From positions 496,001 through 560,000 of the forward strand of contig JBDWCA010000005.1 of the NCBI GenBank assembly GCA_039978075.1: a stretch of 64,000 nt of DNA, written 5' to 3'. The DNA is from Anderseniella sp039978075 (lineage in GTDB: Bacteria; Pseudomonadota; Alphaproteobacteria; Rhizobiales; Aestuariivirgaceae). This document shows positions 24,739 through 33,856 of the stretch, one piece after another. The stretch's first letter is position 1. Every line of letters starts with the position of its first letter. The notes beneath the pieces are model-generated. The model saw nothing but the letters and a program-made list of their open reading frames with translations. It had not been told where the DNA came from and searched no databases. The position numbers were made by a program, and so were the translations under genes.

Positions 24739-25931
24739 ACGAACATACCCAGTCCGGTATTGCAGCATCAGTTGCCAGGCGTAATGTCATTGGCGCCATC
24801 GCACTGGTGTTCGGTGCTGATGTCGCCATGGGACTGACCTATCCGCTGCTCAACCTGCTGCTGGAGGCGCGCGGCGTTGATGAGCGCATTATCGGACTGA
24901 ATGCGGCAATGTCACCGCTCGGCATCATTGTGATGGGGCTTATCCTGCCGCGGCTTGTGGCCACTAGATCCAGTGCACCGATTGCGTGGATCGCCATGGC
25001 AGGTCTGGCAGCCACGATACTGGCGATGGGACTGTTCACCAACCTGACTGCCTGGTTCATTGTCCGGTTTTTGCTGGGGGCCGCAGCCGGTGCCCTGTTT
25101 TCACTGTCCGAAGCCTGGCTGATGCATTTTACAGAAGACGAGAACAGAGGGCGTACGACGGCCATCTATACCACCGTCATGGCGACTGGATTTGGCGCCG
25201 GTACCGCAATTCTCCCGTTTGCGGGGACTGAAGGCATACTGCCGTTTCTGATTGGTGCAGGGTTTATTGTTGTGGGTTCGCTGCCGCTTCTGTTCATCCG
25301 GTTGGACGGGTCCGAGTTCAAGACAGACGAAAGTGGTGACAAGACCGGCATGACGGTGTTTGCCTGCGCGGCACCCCTGCTGTTGCTTGGTGTGCTGACC
25401 ATGACGTTGTTTGATTCGGTCATGTTGTCGTTTTTTCCGATCTACGCTGTCCGCGTCTCTCTGGACCTGTCGTCTGCGGCGTGGCTGCTGGGGGCAGCCG
25501 TGGCCGGTGCGGCATTGTTCCAGTTGCCGATTGGATGGCTGGCCGACCGCTGGTCGCGGCGCGGGGTGATCTGGATTGCCACGCTCGGGACCTGCTCGCT
25601 GGCACTGTTGATGCCTGTCGTCATCAAGACCTGGCTGGCCTGGCCATTGGCCGTGGCACTGGGCAGTTGCGCCTATGCTCTGTATTCGCTGGCTCTGGTC
25701 GCCATGGGAGATCGGTTCAAGGGGCCCATGCTGGTTGCGGGTTCCGCTGCCGTAGCTGCCATGTGGGGGATAGGCGGGATAATCGGGCCGCCGGTAACCG
25801 GCTGGGTGTTCAAGGTGGCAGGTCATGAAACGCTGCCTTATGTTCTGGCGGCACCCTACATTCTGTTTGCATTTTGCCTGATCGTGTCAGGCGGGCATCT
25901 GGTGCGGCAGAGTTGGAGAAAACAGCCCTGA
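24729..25931 (+). CDS. MFS transporter (first of a tandem paralogous pair)
   Basis: 400 residues with about twelve hydrophobic helices. Family features are MGLTYPLLNLLLEARGVDERIIGLNAAMSPLGI in helix 1/2, and the A-like motif in the loop between helices 2 and 3 is weak. It overlaps the 3' end of hemF by 10 bases. It is clearly homologous to the next gene, which has MGLTYPLLSLLLERRGVSETVIGMNAAMSPLGI, so the pair comes from duplication and divergence. Substrate unknown; YcaD-like carriers are the nearest recognisable group. A role in porphyrin or drug traffic is possible only by position. Confidence 0.85.
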   Translation: MALNEHTQSGIAASVARRNVIGAIALVFGADVAMGLTYPLLNLLLEARGVDERIIGLNAAMSPLGIIVMGLILPRLVATRSSAPIAWIAMAGLAATILAMGLFTNLTAWFIVRFLLGAAAGALFSLSEAWLMHFTEDENRGRTTAIYTTVMATGFGAGTAILPFAGTEGILPFLIGAGFIVVGSLPLLFIRLDGSEFKTDESGDKTGMTVFACAAPLLLLGVLTMTLFDSVMLSFFPIYAVRVSLDLSSAAWLLGAAVAGAALFQLPIGWLADRWSRRGVIWIATLGTCSLALLMPVVIKTWLAWPLAVALGSCAYALYSLALVAMGDRFKGPMLVAGSAAVAAMWGIGGIIGPPVTGWVFKVAGHETLPYVLAAPYILFAFCLIVSGGHLVRQSWRKQP

Positions 25932-26002
25932 CCCTCGGGCATGTCAGTATTGACCGGGCGGTGGCTTGACCCGATTGGCGGCCTCGTGTCCAGTCATGAA
26001 CC

Positions 26003-27166
26003 ATGACAGTAATTGCAGACATTCCCCCGACTGTCCGGCGACGTAATCTGCTTGCAGCCTGCGCTGCGATCATCGTCTTCGGCTTTGCCATGGGGCTGAC
26101 CTATCCGTTGTTGTCGCTGTTGCTTGAGCGTCGCGGTGTGTCGGAAACCGTTATCGGCATGAACGCGGCCATGTCGCCGCTCGGCATTCTGGTTTTTTCC
26201 GTTTTCATTCCGGTGCTGGCGCGGCGCTTCGGTGCGCGAACCGTGACGATGTTGGCGGCGTTTTCAGCCGCACTCCTGTTGCTCGGCTACAAGCTGTTCC
26301 CGTCGCTTGAAGCCTGGTTCGTGCTGCGCCTGATGCACGGCATGATGGTGTCGACGCTGTTCGTGCTATCGGAGAGCTGGGTGGTGAAATATGCCGATCC
26401 GGGTTCGCGCGGCAAGGTGGTGGCAATTTACGGTGCGGCACTGGCAGCCAGTTTCGGAGGAGGGCCGTTGCTGATCTCTCTGATCGGGATTGATGGCTGG
26501 TTGCCGTTTGTCATTGGGGCGGCAGTCCTGGCTGTCGCGACCGTTCCCATCGCAATGATCCAGGAAGAACGCCTTGAGGCGGAAGCCCACGCCGGCTGGG
26601 GCGACATACTGGCATTCATACCGAAGGCCCCGATTTTGCTTGCTGCAGTGTTTATTTTTGCGGTGTTTGATGCGGCGACCCTGAGCCTTATCCCGGTTTA
26701 CGGGGTCAGGCTGGGATACGATCTGGCTGCGTCGTCCAACATGCTGACTGTGCTGATTGTCGGTAACGTGATCCTGCTGCTGCCGATCGGCTGGCTGATT
26801 GACCACAAGGACCGGCGCGCCGTGCTGGCGGGGCTGGGCGCGCTTACGGTGGCCTTGCTGTTGGTACTTCCGCTGGTGGCGGGCACCTGGGTGCAATGGC
26901 CGGTGCTGTTCATCGTTGGCGCCAGTGGCTATGGCATCTATACCTGTGCGCTGGCCATACTGGGAGATCGCTACACCGGTCACCAGCTGATCGCGGGATC
27001 TTCATCATTCGCGACCATGTGGGGCTCGGGCGCATTGGCAGGTTCGCTGATTGCCGGCGGTGCCATGCAGGCAATGGGGCCGCATGGTCTTCCGCTGTCG
27101 CTTGCAGTGTGCTTCGGTATTTTCCTGTTGGGAATGTGGCTGCGCCGGGCGCAGCAGCAAGCGTAG
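26003..27166 (+). CDS. MFS transporter (second of a tandem paralogous pair)
   Basis: 387 residues and twelve predicted helices. It is a divergent duplicate of the gene 71 bases upstream; besides the conserved start, both share LSE(A/S)W in helix 5, an E-x-x-x-R-G-(R/K) loop and the IGW LxD segment at the middle cytoplasmic loop. The second copy keeps an A-like LSESWVVKYADPGSRGKVVAIYG. The products may transport related compounds or form different halves of an adaptation. No substrate can be named. Confidence 0.85.
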   Translation: MTVIADIPPTVRRRNLLAACAAIIVFGFAMGLTYPLLSLLLERRGVSETVIGMNAAMSPLGILVFSVFIPVLARRFGARTVTMLAAFSAALLLLGYKLFPSLEAWFVLRLMHGMMVSTLFVLSESWVVKYADPGSRGKVVAIYGAALAASFGGGPLLISLIGIDGWLPFVIGAAVLAVATVPIAMIQEERLEAEAHAGWGDILAFIPKAPILLAAVFIFAVFDAATLSLIPVYGVRLGYDLAASSNMLTVLIVGNVILLLPIGWLIDHKDRRAVLAGLGALTVALLLVLPLVAGTWVQWPVLFIVGASGYGIYTCALAILGDRYTGHQLIAGSSSFATMWGSGALAGSLIAGGAMQAMGPHGLPLSLAVCFGIFLLGMWLRRAQQQA

Positions 27167-27184
27167 CAAAGGGTAAAAAGAAAA

Positions 27185-28186
27185 ATGACAATGAACAAGA
27201 CCGTACGACTGGCCCGCCGACCGCATGGGGAGGTACAGCGCGAGGATTTCACAATTGCCGAGGAAGCATTGAGTGATCCTGCCGAGGGTCAGTTTCGGGT
27301 CAGATCGGCTTACGTTTCGCTTGACCCTGCCATGCGTGGCTGGATGAATGATGGCAAATCCTATGTGCCGCCGGTCGGCATCGGCGATGTCATGCGCGGC
27401 TTCGTGTCCGGTACCGTTGATGCGTCACGCCATCCGAAATTCAAGGAAGGCGACACGGTTTCCGGTCTGCTCGGGGTTCAGTCTCACGCTATTACCGACG
27501 GGCAGGGCATTGCCAAGGCAGATACGTCGCTGGCGCCGTTGCAAACCTGGGTAGGTGGCCTCGGCATGCCAGGGCTTACCGCCTATTGCGGGCTGACCTA
27601 TGTCGGGGAACCAAAGGAAGGCGAAACTGTCGTGGTGTCGGCGGCCTCCGGCGCGGTCGGCCAGGTCGTCGGCCAGATTGCCAACATTTACGGCTGCCGG
27701 ACGGTTGGTATTGCCGGTGGTCCGGACAAGTGCGCCGCACTGACCGATGAGTTTGGTTTTGATGCAGCCGTTGACTACAAGAAGGGCTGGCTGGCTGATG
27801 ACCTCAAAGCCGCCTGTCCCGATGGCATTGACGTGAACTTTGAAAATGTCGGCGGTGACATTCTGGACGCAATCCTGCCGCTGATGAATTTCAAGGGCCG
27901 TATCGCCATTTGCGGCCTGATCTCGGCATACAATGCCACCGCACCGGTACCGGGGCCGTATAACTTCCGCTCCATACTGGTGAACCGGTTGCGGGTGCAG
28001 GGGCTTATTGTTTTTGACTTCATCGACAAATATCCCGAAGCCTACAAACAGCTTGGCACCTGGTACAAGGAAGGCAAGCTGAAGTTCAAGGAGGACGTGC
28101 GTGAAGGTGGTCTTGACGCCTTTCCGGATGTGCTGAAGCTGCTTTACACAGGTGGAAATTTCGGCAAGCTGATCCTCGAGGTCTGA
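27185..28186 (+). CDS. NADPH-dependent CurA-like medium-chain reductase
   Basis: 333 residues of the zinc-free MDR superfamily, subgroup of curcumin reductase/PTGR/leukotriene B4 dehydrogenase. It has SLDPAMRGWMND near residue 47, GLGMPGLTAYCGL, the cofactor loop VSAASGAVGQVVGQIA (A-A-S-G-x-V-G), a GGPDKC loop, and NFENVGGDILDA. Such enzymes reduce the C=C bond of enones and other electrophiles with NADPH. The gene starts 18 bases after the MFS gene and is followed by a flavin reductase gene; a common role in handling reactive carbonyl or aromatic compounds is possible. Confidence 0.9.
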   Translation: MTMNKTVRLARRPHGEVQREDFTIAEEALSDPAEGQFRVRSAYVSLDPAMRGWMNDGKSYVPPVGIGDVMRGFVSGTVDASRHPKFKEGDTVSGLLGVQSHAITDGQGIAKADTSLAPLQTWVGGLGMPGLTAYCGLTYVGEPKEGETVVVSAASGAVGQVVGQIANIYGCRTVGIAGGPDKCAALTDEFGFDAAVDYKKGWLADDLKAACPDGIDVNFENVGGDILDAILPLMNFKGRIAICGLISAYNATAPVPGPYNFRSILVNRLRVQGLIVFDFIDKYPEAYKQLGTWYKEGKLKFKEDVREGGLDAFPDVLKLLYTGGNFGKLILEV

Positions 28187-28211
28187 GACGACCGGCAAGA
28201 ATCAAGCGGCA

Positions 28212-28907
28212 GTGATCCAGCTGAGCAGTGTAACCGGGGAGGCGACATTGGAATACGATCCGGGGCGGGAGACCTGCCCGCTACCCTATTCGCCATTCAA
28301 GAGCTGTACTGTGCCCCGGCCAATCGGATGGTTGTCGACAATCAGCAAAGATGGCGTGGCGAACCTTGCGCCTTACAGCCAGTGGCAGAACCTGACATTC
28401 GATCCGCCCATGGTCATGTTTGCGGCAAACCGGTATCCCGATGGCCGGGTCAAGGACACGGTGGTGAACGCACAGGCGACAGGCTGGTTTGTCTGGAACA
28501 TGGCGACCTGGGACCTGCGTGAAGCCGTCAACATATCCGCCATGGCGCTTGCCGCAGACGAAGATGAATTCGCTCATGCAGGTGTAACAAAGGCGCAGAG
28601 CGTTCATTGTGCCGCGCCTCGTGTCGCTGAAGCGCCTGCTCATTATGAATGCCGGTACCTGTCCACCCATACGCTGGAAGGCAATTCACCGGTCGGCACG
28701 GTGGATGTGGTGTTTGCCAGAGTTGAACGCATTCATGTGGCGGATGACTACGTGGATGCTGCCGGAAAGCTTGATATTGCAAAGCTGCAGCCGATCGCGC
28801 GCATGGGCTACTATGACTACACCGTGGTGCGCGACGTGTTCGAGATGCAGATACCGGGTGCGGGCGATGAGGCGGCTGCCGGGCTTGAGGGCAAGGTTAC
28901 GCAATGA
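28212..28907 (+). CDS. Flavin reductase-like protein
   Basis: 231 residues, with a GTG start at 28212. The FMN-binding split barrel of the flavin reductase/HpaC-like superfamily is recognised from RPIGWLSTISKDGVANLAPYSQWQNLTFDPPMVMFAA and KDTVVNAQATGWFVWNMA. These proteins reduce FMN or bind it as a cofactor, often partnered with a monooxygenase; no oxygenase adjoins it here. The start of the ATP-grasp gene overlaps the stop (ATGA), which suggests coupling with the next gene. The end has a Glu/Ala-rich tail (AGDEAAAGLEG). Confidence 0.85.
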   Translation: MIQLSSVTGEATLEYDPGRETCPLPYSPFKSCTVPRPIGWLSTISKDGVANLAPYSQWQNLTFDPPMVMFAANRYPDGRVKDTVVNAQATGWFVWNMATWDLREAVNISAMALAADEDEFAHAGVTKAQSVHCAAPRVAEAPAHYECRYLSTHTLEGNSPVGTVDVVFARVERIHVADDYVDAAGKLDIAKLQPIARMGYYDYTVVRDVFEMQIPGAGDEAAAGLEGKVTQ

Positions 28908-29872
28908 AGGCGGGGGCCGGTCCTTCGCATCTGTCGGCACACCTGTTTGTCATGCTTGTGCGTATCTGGTGCTACATGGCCTATCCGCGCCAGATGTTGA
29001 ATTTCCGGCGAGCGATCGGGTGCTGGCCTGACCCGGCATTACCGAGGTCATCCAACGAAAAGTACACCTGGCGGAAAATATTCGATCGAAACCCCTTGTT
29101 CACGCAGGCCAGTGACAAACTGCTGGCCAAGCAGCTGGCACGCCAGCTTTGCCCGGAAGTGCGGGTACCTGAAACACTGTGGATCGGTGACCGGGCAGAA
29201 GATATTCCCGACGAGTTGCTCCAGGGCAACGTGGTTGTGAAGGCCAATCATGGATCGGGCTGGAACTATTTCGTGCGCGACGGCAAACATGATCGACAGG
29301 AACTGAATCGGACCGTAAACGGCTGGATGGACAGGCGTTTTGGACGCCATCATGCTGAATGGGGATATTACGGTGTTGAAGCCAGATTGTTCGTGGAAGA
29401 AATGCTGCTGGAGCCGGACGGCCGACCGCTGGCCAATGAATACAAGACCTATATCGGACGCGATGGCCGGATAGCGCTGACCTTTTGCCGTCAGCTTGAT
29501 GACACCGGTGAGCGGATTGATGCCGTTGTCGATCACACAGGCTGTGTGCAGACGGGGCACTCTGAAATCAATGTGTTGTCCGCCGATGCGGTTTTACCGG
29601 AGCAATACCCCGACATATGCCGGGTCTCGCGGGTCTTGTCGGCGCCGTTCGATTTCGTCCGCTGTGATTTGTACATTCACCGCGGCCACCTGTATTTTTC
29701 CGAATTCACCCTGTACTCGTATGGCGGGTATCCGACAATGAGTAACCCGGCTGTCATGCAGCGTCTGGCAGACGTATGGGATATCCGCACATCATGGTTC
29801 CTGACGACGCCGCAATCGGGCTGGCGACGCCATTATGCAACCTGTCTACACAGCCTGCTTGTGGGCTCTTAA
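28904..29872 (+). CDS. TupA-like ATP-grasp protein
   Basis: 322 residues of the TupA-type ATP-grasp family, first defined by teichuronopeptide synthesis in Bacillus. Diagnostic segments are NEKYTWRKIFDRNPLFTQASDKL near residues 47-66, VVVKANHGSGWNYFV, EWGYYGVEARLFVEEML and a C-terminal FDFVRCDLYIHRGHLYFSEFTLYSYGGY with the metal-binding Glu. Members generally ligate an amino acid or peptide to a polysaccharide or another acid. No polysaccharide genes surround it. It overlaps the flavin reductase stop and its 3' end overlaps the convergent methyltransferase by 27 bases. Confidence 0.82.
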   Translation: MKAGAGPSHLSAHLFVMLVRIWCYMAYPRQMLNFRRAIGCWPDPALPRSSNEKYTWRKIFDRNPLFTQASDKLLAKQLARQLCPEVRVPETLWIGDRAEDIPDELLQGNVVVKANHGSGWNYFVRDGKHDRQELNRTVNGWMDRRFGRHHAEWGYYGVEARLFVEEMLLEPDGRPLANEYKTYIGRDGRIALTFCRQLDDTGERIDAVVDHTGCVQTGHSEINVLSADAVLPEQYPDICRVSRVLSAPFDFVRCDLYIHRGHLYFSEFTLYSYGGYPTMSNPAVMQRLADVWDIRTSWFLTTPQSGWRRHYATCLHSLLVGS

Positions 29873-30445
29873 AGCAATCCAGGGTTCAACATCTCCCGCC
29901 AGGCCCATGATTTCTCCGGTGGTGGTGTCGTCAATGACAAACCCGGCTTGGGTCAGCAGGTTCGACAATTCCGATTGCGAGTAATATGTGTAGTGACGCC
30001 CCAGGCTGTCACGGGCTGAGGCGGTTCCCAGTTTCATGGCTATATGAAAATGCCCGCCTGGATTGAGCGCGCGATACAGTGCGGCCAGATGACGGGGGAA
30101 GTCTTCAGCCGGTGCATGCAGGAGGCTGAAATTCGCCCAGATGCCGTCATAGACGTCAGCTTCGTCAATATCGTCAAAGCTTGCAAGCCGTGCGCCGATG
30201 TTGTGGGTTTCGTTTGCCAGCCTTACCATTTCGGGCGATGCATCAACCGCATCAACCGTAAAGCCGCGACTACGCATCCCGGCAGCCTCGTTGGCAGGCC
30301 CGCATCCAAGATCGAGAATGTGCCCGCCCGGTTTGACATGCGCCATGAAAACGACAAGAAGCGGATCCGGCGAGGCCTGTCTGGCCAGATCGGCATAGGC
30401 TTCAACCTGGTTGTTGTAGGCAGAGATGGTTTCGTCATCGATCAT
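29846..30445 (-). CDS. Class I SAM-dependent methyltransferase
   Basis: 199 residues. SAM motif I is HILDLGCGPANEAAGM, motif II-like VDAVDASPEMVRLAN follows, and the post-I acidic residue is Asp. The later parts include LLHAPAEDFPRHLAALYRALNPGGHFHIAMKLG. The substrate is unknown. It overlaps the end of the ATP-grasp gene by 27 bases on the opposite strand and lies 30 bases after the cyclase gene on its own strand. Confidence 0.85.
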   Translation of the reverse strand: MIDDETISAYNNQVEAYADLARQASPDPLLVVFMAHVKPGGHILDLGCGPANEAAGMRSRGFTVDAVDASPEMVRLANETHNIGARLASFDDIDEADVYDGIWANFSLLHAPAEDFPRHLAALYRALNPGGHFHIAMKLGTASARDSLGRHYTYYSQSELSNLLTQAGFVIDDTTTGEIMGLAGDVEPWIALRAHKQAV

Positions 30446-30475
30446 TGTTCCGGTCCCAATCCAAAAATCTCGTCG

Positions 30476-31651
30476 TCAGCATGTAAGGATTTCAAACTGC
30501 CCAACATATCCTTTAAGAGTTTCGTTTGCCACAACGCTGCATGTCTCCCCGGTCTGATCGGCAAACTCCCGTGAAAGCAGCAATGGAGTATCAAGCTGGC
30601 CGCAAAACCCTTCAATGCGGGCGGCGATGTTTACGGCCTGGCCGAGCACGGTGAAGTCTATTCGGGTTGTCGAACCGATATTGCCGTAGAGAACTTCCCC
30701 GTAATGCAACCCGATGCCGAAGCGGAGATCAGCAGGCCGATCAGTGGATTGCAAAGCCTGGCGAGCAGCAGACAGCGCATTCCTGCAGGCACTCTGGGAG
30801 GATTCGCAGTGGTCTTCCGATGGGAAGATCGCCAACACGCCGTCGCCGATAAGTTTGAGGATTTCCCCGCTGTTTGCTTCAACAGCCTGAGCAATAATTT
30901 CAAAATACTGATTGGCCAGTGCCAGCGCATCTTCGGCGTCCATGCGGTTGCTAAGCCCGGTCCAATCGCGAATATCGCTGACCAAAATGGCTGCATTGAT
31001 GCTGTCTATGTGACCTCGTGTGATCTGTCCGTCCAATACACGCCGCCCTGTTCGAGGCCCGAGATAGGCTTCGGCTACCGCTAGCGAGATTCGTCTCGTG
31101 CTGAACACTTCGGCAATCGGCGCCAGTACGGACGCGATTTCGGAAAACTTCTCAATATCGCTATCTGTGAAACAACTGGCGACATCAGTGGTGAAAACCA
31201 GACTGGCCGTGGCACCATTGGAGTAAATTAGCGGAAGTCCAAAATAGTCTGTGGCGCCGCGGGCCTTCAGGTCGTGCAGGACGCTGTGGTCTGACGTCGT
31301 CAGCTTGTCGGCAAGTCGCTTTCTGAAAGCAGCTTCGGTCCGGCCGATGATTTCCAGTGGACTGCCGACATAGCCCGAGCGTCCTTCAAGGCCATGTGGC
31401 GTTTCAATCCGCGCGGTAGTACCGACATCTCTCTCCCAGACGGAACTGAAAGCGGCAATGAGCGGGTGTAGCGTGCGCATCGACAGGCGCAGCCGCCATA
31501 GCGGAGCTCCCGAAGCTCGCAGCTTTTCGCCAAGCTGGCGGATGGTTTCATCCACATCTGCAAGCAAGCGGCCCTCGGCCAGCAGCCACTTGATGATGGG
31601 GCCGGATTGCCAAGCGGAGGATGGAGGGACGCAAACGGTTTCAGACATCAT
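30476..31651 (-). CDS. Class III adenylate cyclase with an N-terminal sensor region
   Basis: 391 residues. The C-terminal catalytic domain (about 215-391) has both metal aspartates (AILVSDIRDWTGLSNRM and LKLIGDGVLAIF), the substrate-selecting Lys in EILKLIGDG and Asp in RIDFTVLG, and the transition-state Asn and Arg in VNIAARIEGF, which together fit ATP, not GTP. The first 200 residues are a GAF-like or adenylate-cyclase-associated sensor region with WERDVGTTARIETPHG and an N-terminal helical part (ETIRQLGEKLRASG). It has no membrane helix and so is probably a soluble cytoplasmic cyclase making cAMP in response to an unknown signal. It is divergent from the SGNH gene. Confidence 0.9.
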   Translation of the reverse strand: MMSETVCVPPSSAWQSGPIIKWLLAEGRLLADVDETIRQLGEKLRASGAPLWRLRLSMRTLHPLIAAFSSVWERDVGTTARIETPHGLEGRSGYVGSPLEIIGRTEAAFRKRLADKLTTSDHSVLHDLKARGATDYFGLPLIYSNGATASLVFTTDVASCFTDSDIEKFSEIASVLAPIAEVFSTRRISLAVAEAYLGPRTGRRVLDGQITRGHIDSINAAILVSDIRDWTGLSNRMDAEDALALANQYFEIIAQAVEANSGEILKLIGDGVLAIFPSEDHCESSQSACRNALSAARQALQSTDRPADLRFGIGLHYGEVLYGNIGSTTRIDFTVLGQAVNIAARIEGFCGQLDTPLLLSREFADQTGETCSVVANETLKGYVGQFEILTC

Positions 31652-31778
31652 TCATTGTGGCAGATAACAGCCGAGCTGATCAACGTTGAGATACGTAGCC
31701 AAAATCGGCGTTTTACTGACCAGCTTGTCACACCCGGCCTCCATCACGCCGCCACATTTCTCGGATGATTGGTGATCC

Positions 31779-33755
31779 ATGAAAATTTGTTCGACAGCAG
31801 CTTTGGCTTTTGGTCTGGCGGCGGCCTTGTGCCTGCCGGCACAGGCCCAGGATGCACCCCTGGGCAAGATTGTCTGGCAGGTGCAGGACCGGTTCCGGTT
31901 CTTCTCTGACAAGGCGTTTTTCACCCCTCATCTCAGGGCCAGTGAAGCCTTCAACGCGATTAATGCGCCGCGCGACGAGTTTGGCCGCAAGAAGATTGAT
32001 GGTGAATGGGTGGGGCCGATACAGTTTGCAGAACGCAGGCTGGCCGGCAGCGCCATCAGAAACGGCCATGATGGCTGGGCTGCGCAGGCCTACACCACCA
32101 GCAAGAAAGCCTTTACGTGCTGGGATTCCGGCCGGCGGCGGGTGCGTGGCGGTTGCCTGAAATCCGATGATGCAGATGGTTCGCGGCTGTTTCCGGCGCA
32201 GGTCACCATATCGGCGTCGCTCGACAGCACGGCTGCACAGGTCTTTGCCGGCAAGCAATGTGAATGGTTCATTCATACCGGCACCGACAAGGACTGGCGT
32301 ACCGTGACACAGGCTGACTGTGCCGGTGCAGCGCAACTGACTGCGCCGGTGAATGAACAGTTTTCCATGCTGGCGCGCGTGCTCGATCCTGCCAGTGCAA
32401 ACGGGATGCTGACCCAGGTCACCGGTGTGTATCAAAAGGTTGAGGGTCGTCTGGTCGTCGGCTTTGGTGACAGTTACGGCTCCGGCGAGGGCAACCCGGA
32501 TTATCCGGCGAATTACTCAAAGTCGGTCACGCTGGCAGATACTGCGCGTCCAAAACCCAGCACCACGCCACGCTGGCTTGACCCGGCATGTCATCGCTCG
32601 GTGTATTCGCATCAACAGCGTATCGCCATGCAGCTTGCCGCTGAAAACCGTCAGTCGGTGGTGAGCTATGTCGGTTATGCCTGTTCCGGTGCATCGATTG
32701 CCAATGTGATTGCGTCGGTTGATACACAAGATGACCATATGGAACCGGTCACAGACAAATCACTGCGCGACAACCGGGTCAAAAAGGGGATTGCCACCAC
32801 GGTTGCCCAGGCGGACTGGTCGCAGCTTGACCAGGCGGCCCGGGACCTGTGCGCCGATGACGGGTCGGCAAAATCTGAAAGGCCCATCAAGGGATGCAGT
32901 TCATGGCATGGCAAGCCGGATCTGATCTTGCTGAGCGTGGGCGGCAATGACATCGGATTCGCCAATGTGGTCAAGTGGGCGGTTGCGGGAACCGCCGTTG
33001 GTCAGGTTCGGTTTCTGTCCGGTGGTGAAAAACCCGGCACCATGCTGAGACGTGCCGCCGGCAAGGAAGACCTGGCGGGTTGTTCAGGTGACGAGGCGGG
33101 CCTGCAATGCCGTCTGGCGGAACGCTATGCATCGCTGGCCGTTGCCATAGAAAACCGGCTCGGGCTGACCGACCGCAACAAGGTGGTGACCGGTCCCTAT
33201 CCGGGACCCATGGGCGATGAGGCAGGTCGGGTCTGCTCGGCCGAGGCGGTCAATGAAGGCGCTGACTCCGAACACTTCATCTCCACTTCCGACGAACGCC
33301 TGCGCACGCTGCATGACAAATTATTTGCGCAAAAGCAGCTGACCAATGCGATGAAAAAGGCCGTGTCCAAGACTGGCTGGATCTGGGTCGATGCGCTTGC
33401 CTGGTCCGGTGCATTCGATCGTCATGGCGTGTGCGCACGCGGTGAGCGAAAGTCCGATGCGTTCAAATCATTGCAGTCGATCAATGGCGGTTGGGAGCCG
33501 GTGAGCCCGGCTGACATGCTGGCCTATGCGCCGCGCCAGCGCTGGTTTCGAACCTTCAATGACAGCGTGCTGATGCAGTTCTACGTCAGCCGGATTGAGC
33601 AACTGGCACGCAATCCGCGCCAGCCCATCGATTATCATTACCAGGCTGGTGTATCGGGGTTCTTTCACCCGACCGCCGAAGGCCAGGCCGTGATGGCAGA
33701 CATGCTGCTCAATGCGTCGCGCTGCAGATTGTTCGGCACGGGCCCGGGGTGCTAG
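31779..33755 (+). CDS. Large secreted SGNH/GDSL hydrolase with unknown N-terminal domain
   Basis: 658 residues. A Sec signal (MKICSTAALAFGLAAALCLPAQAQ) is followed by a roughly 200-residue domain containing paired Cys and many beta-like stretches that I do not recognise. The hydrolase begins near 225 with GDSYGSGEGNPD (nucleophile Ser232), has the block III SVGGNDIGFA and ends with the catalytic His in GFFHPTAEGQAVMADM. Esterases of this fold act on lipids or acylated sugars. Multiple Cys (in CHRSV, GYACSG, GCSSWHG, CSGDEAG, LQCRL, CSAEAV) suggest disulphides and export. Stands alone between the divergent cyclase and a methyltransferase gene; a weak hairpin follows. Confidence 0.82.
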   Translation: MKICSTAALAFGLAAALCLPAQAQDAPLGKIVWQVQDRFRFFSDKAFFTPHLRASEAFNAINAPRDEFGRKKIDGEWVGPIQFAERRLAGSAIRNGHDGWAAQAYTTSKKAFTCWDSGRRRVRGGCLKSDDADGSRLFPAQVTISASLDSTAAQVFAGKQCEWFIHTGTDKDWRTVTQADCAGAAQLTAPVNEQFSMLARVLDPASANGMLTQVTGVYQKVEGRLVVGFGDSYGSGEGNPDYPANYSKSVTLADTARPKPSTTPRWLDPACHRSVYSHQQRIAMQLAAENRQSVVSYVGYACSGASIANVIASVDTQDDHMEPVTDKSLRDNRVKKGIATTVAQADWSQLDQAARDLCADDGSAKSERPIKGCSSWHGKPDLILLSVGGNDIGFANVVKWAVAGTAVGQVRFLSGGEKPGTMLRRAAGKEDLAGCSGDEAGLQCRLAERYASLAVAIENRLGLTDRNKVVTGPYPGPMGDEAGRVCSAEAVNEGADSEHFISTSDERLRTLHDKLFAQKQLTNAMKKAVSKTGWIWVDALAWSGAFDRHGVCARGERKSDAFKSLQSINGGWEPVSPADMLAYAPRQRWFRTFNDSVLMQFYVSRIEQLARNPRQPIDYHYQAGVSGFFHPTAEGQAVMADMLLNASRCRLFGTGPGC

Positions 33756-33779
33756 TTGATCACATCATGTGACCGGTAT

Positions 33780-33803
33780 GTGACGTGCTGCACATGCCGT
33801 CAC
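33780..33803 (+). terminator. Weak hairpin after the SGNH hydrolase gene
   Basis: GTGACG and CGTCAC form a 6-base stem with a 12-base loop, 25 bases after the stop. It lacks a T-run, so it is at best a weak terminator or RNA stabiliser. Confidence 0.35.
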
Positions 33804-33856
33804 GGTACTGAACGTTACACGGACTGCTACCAAACGAACACATGGAGCAATTCGTT

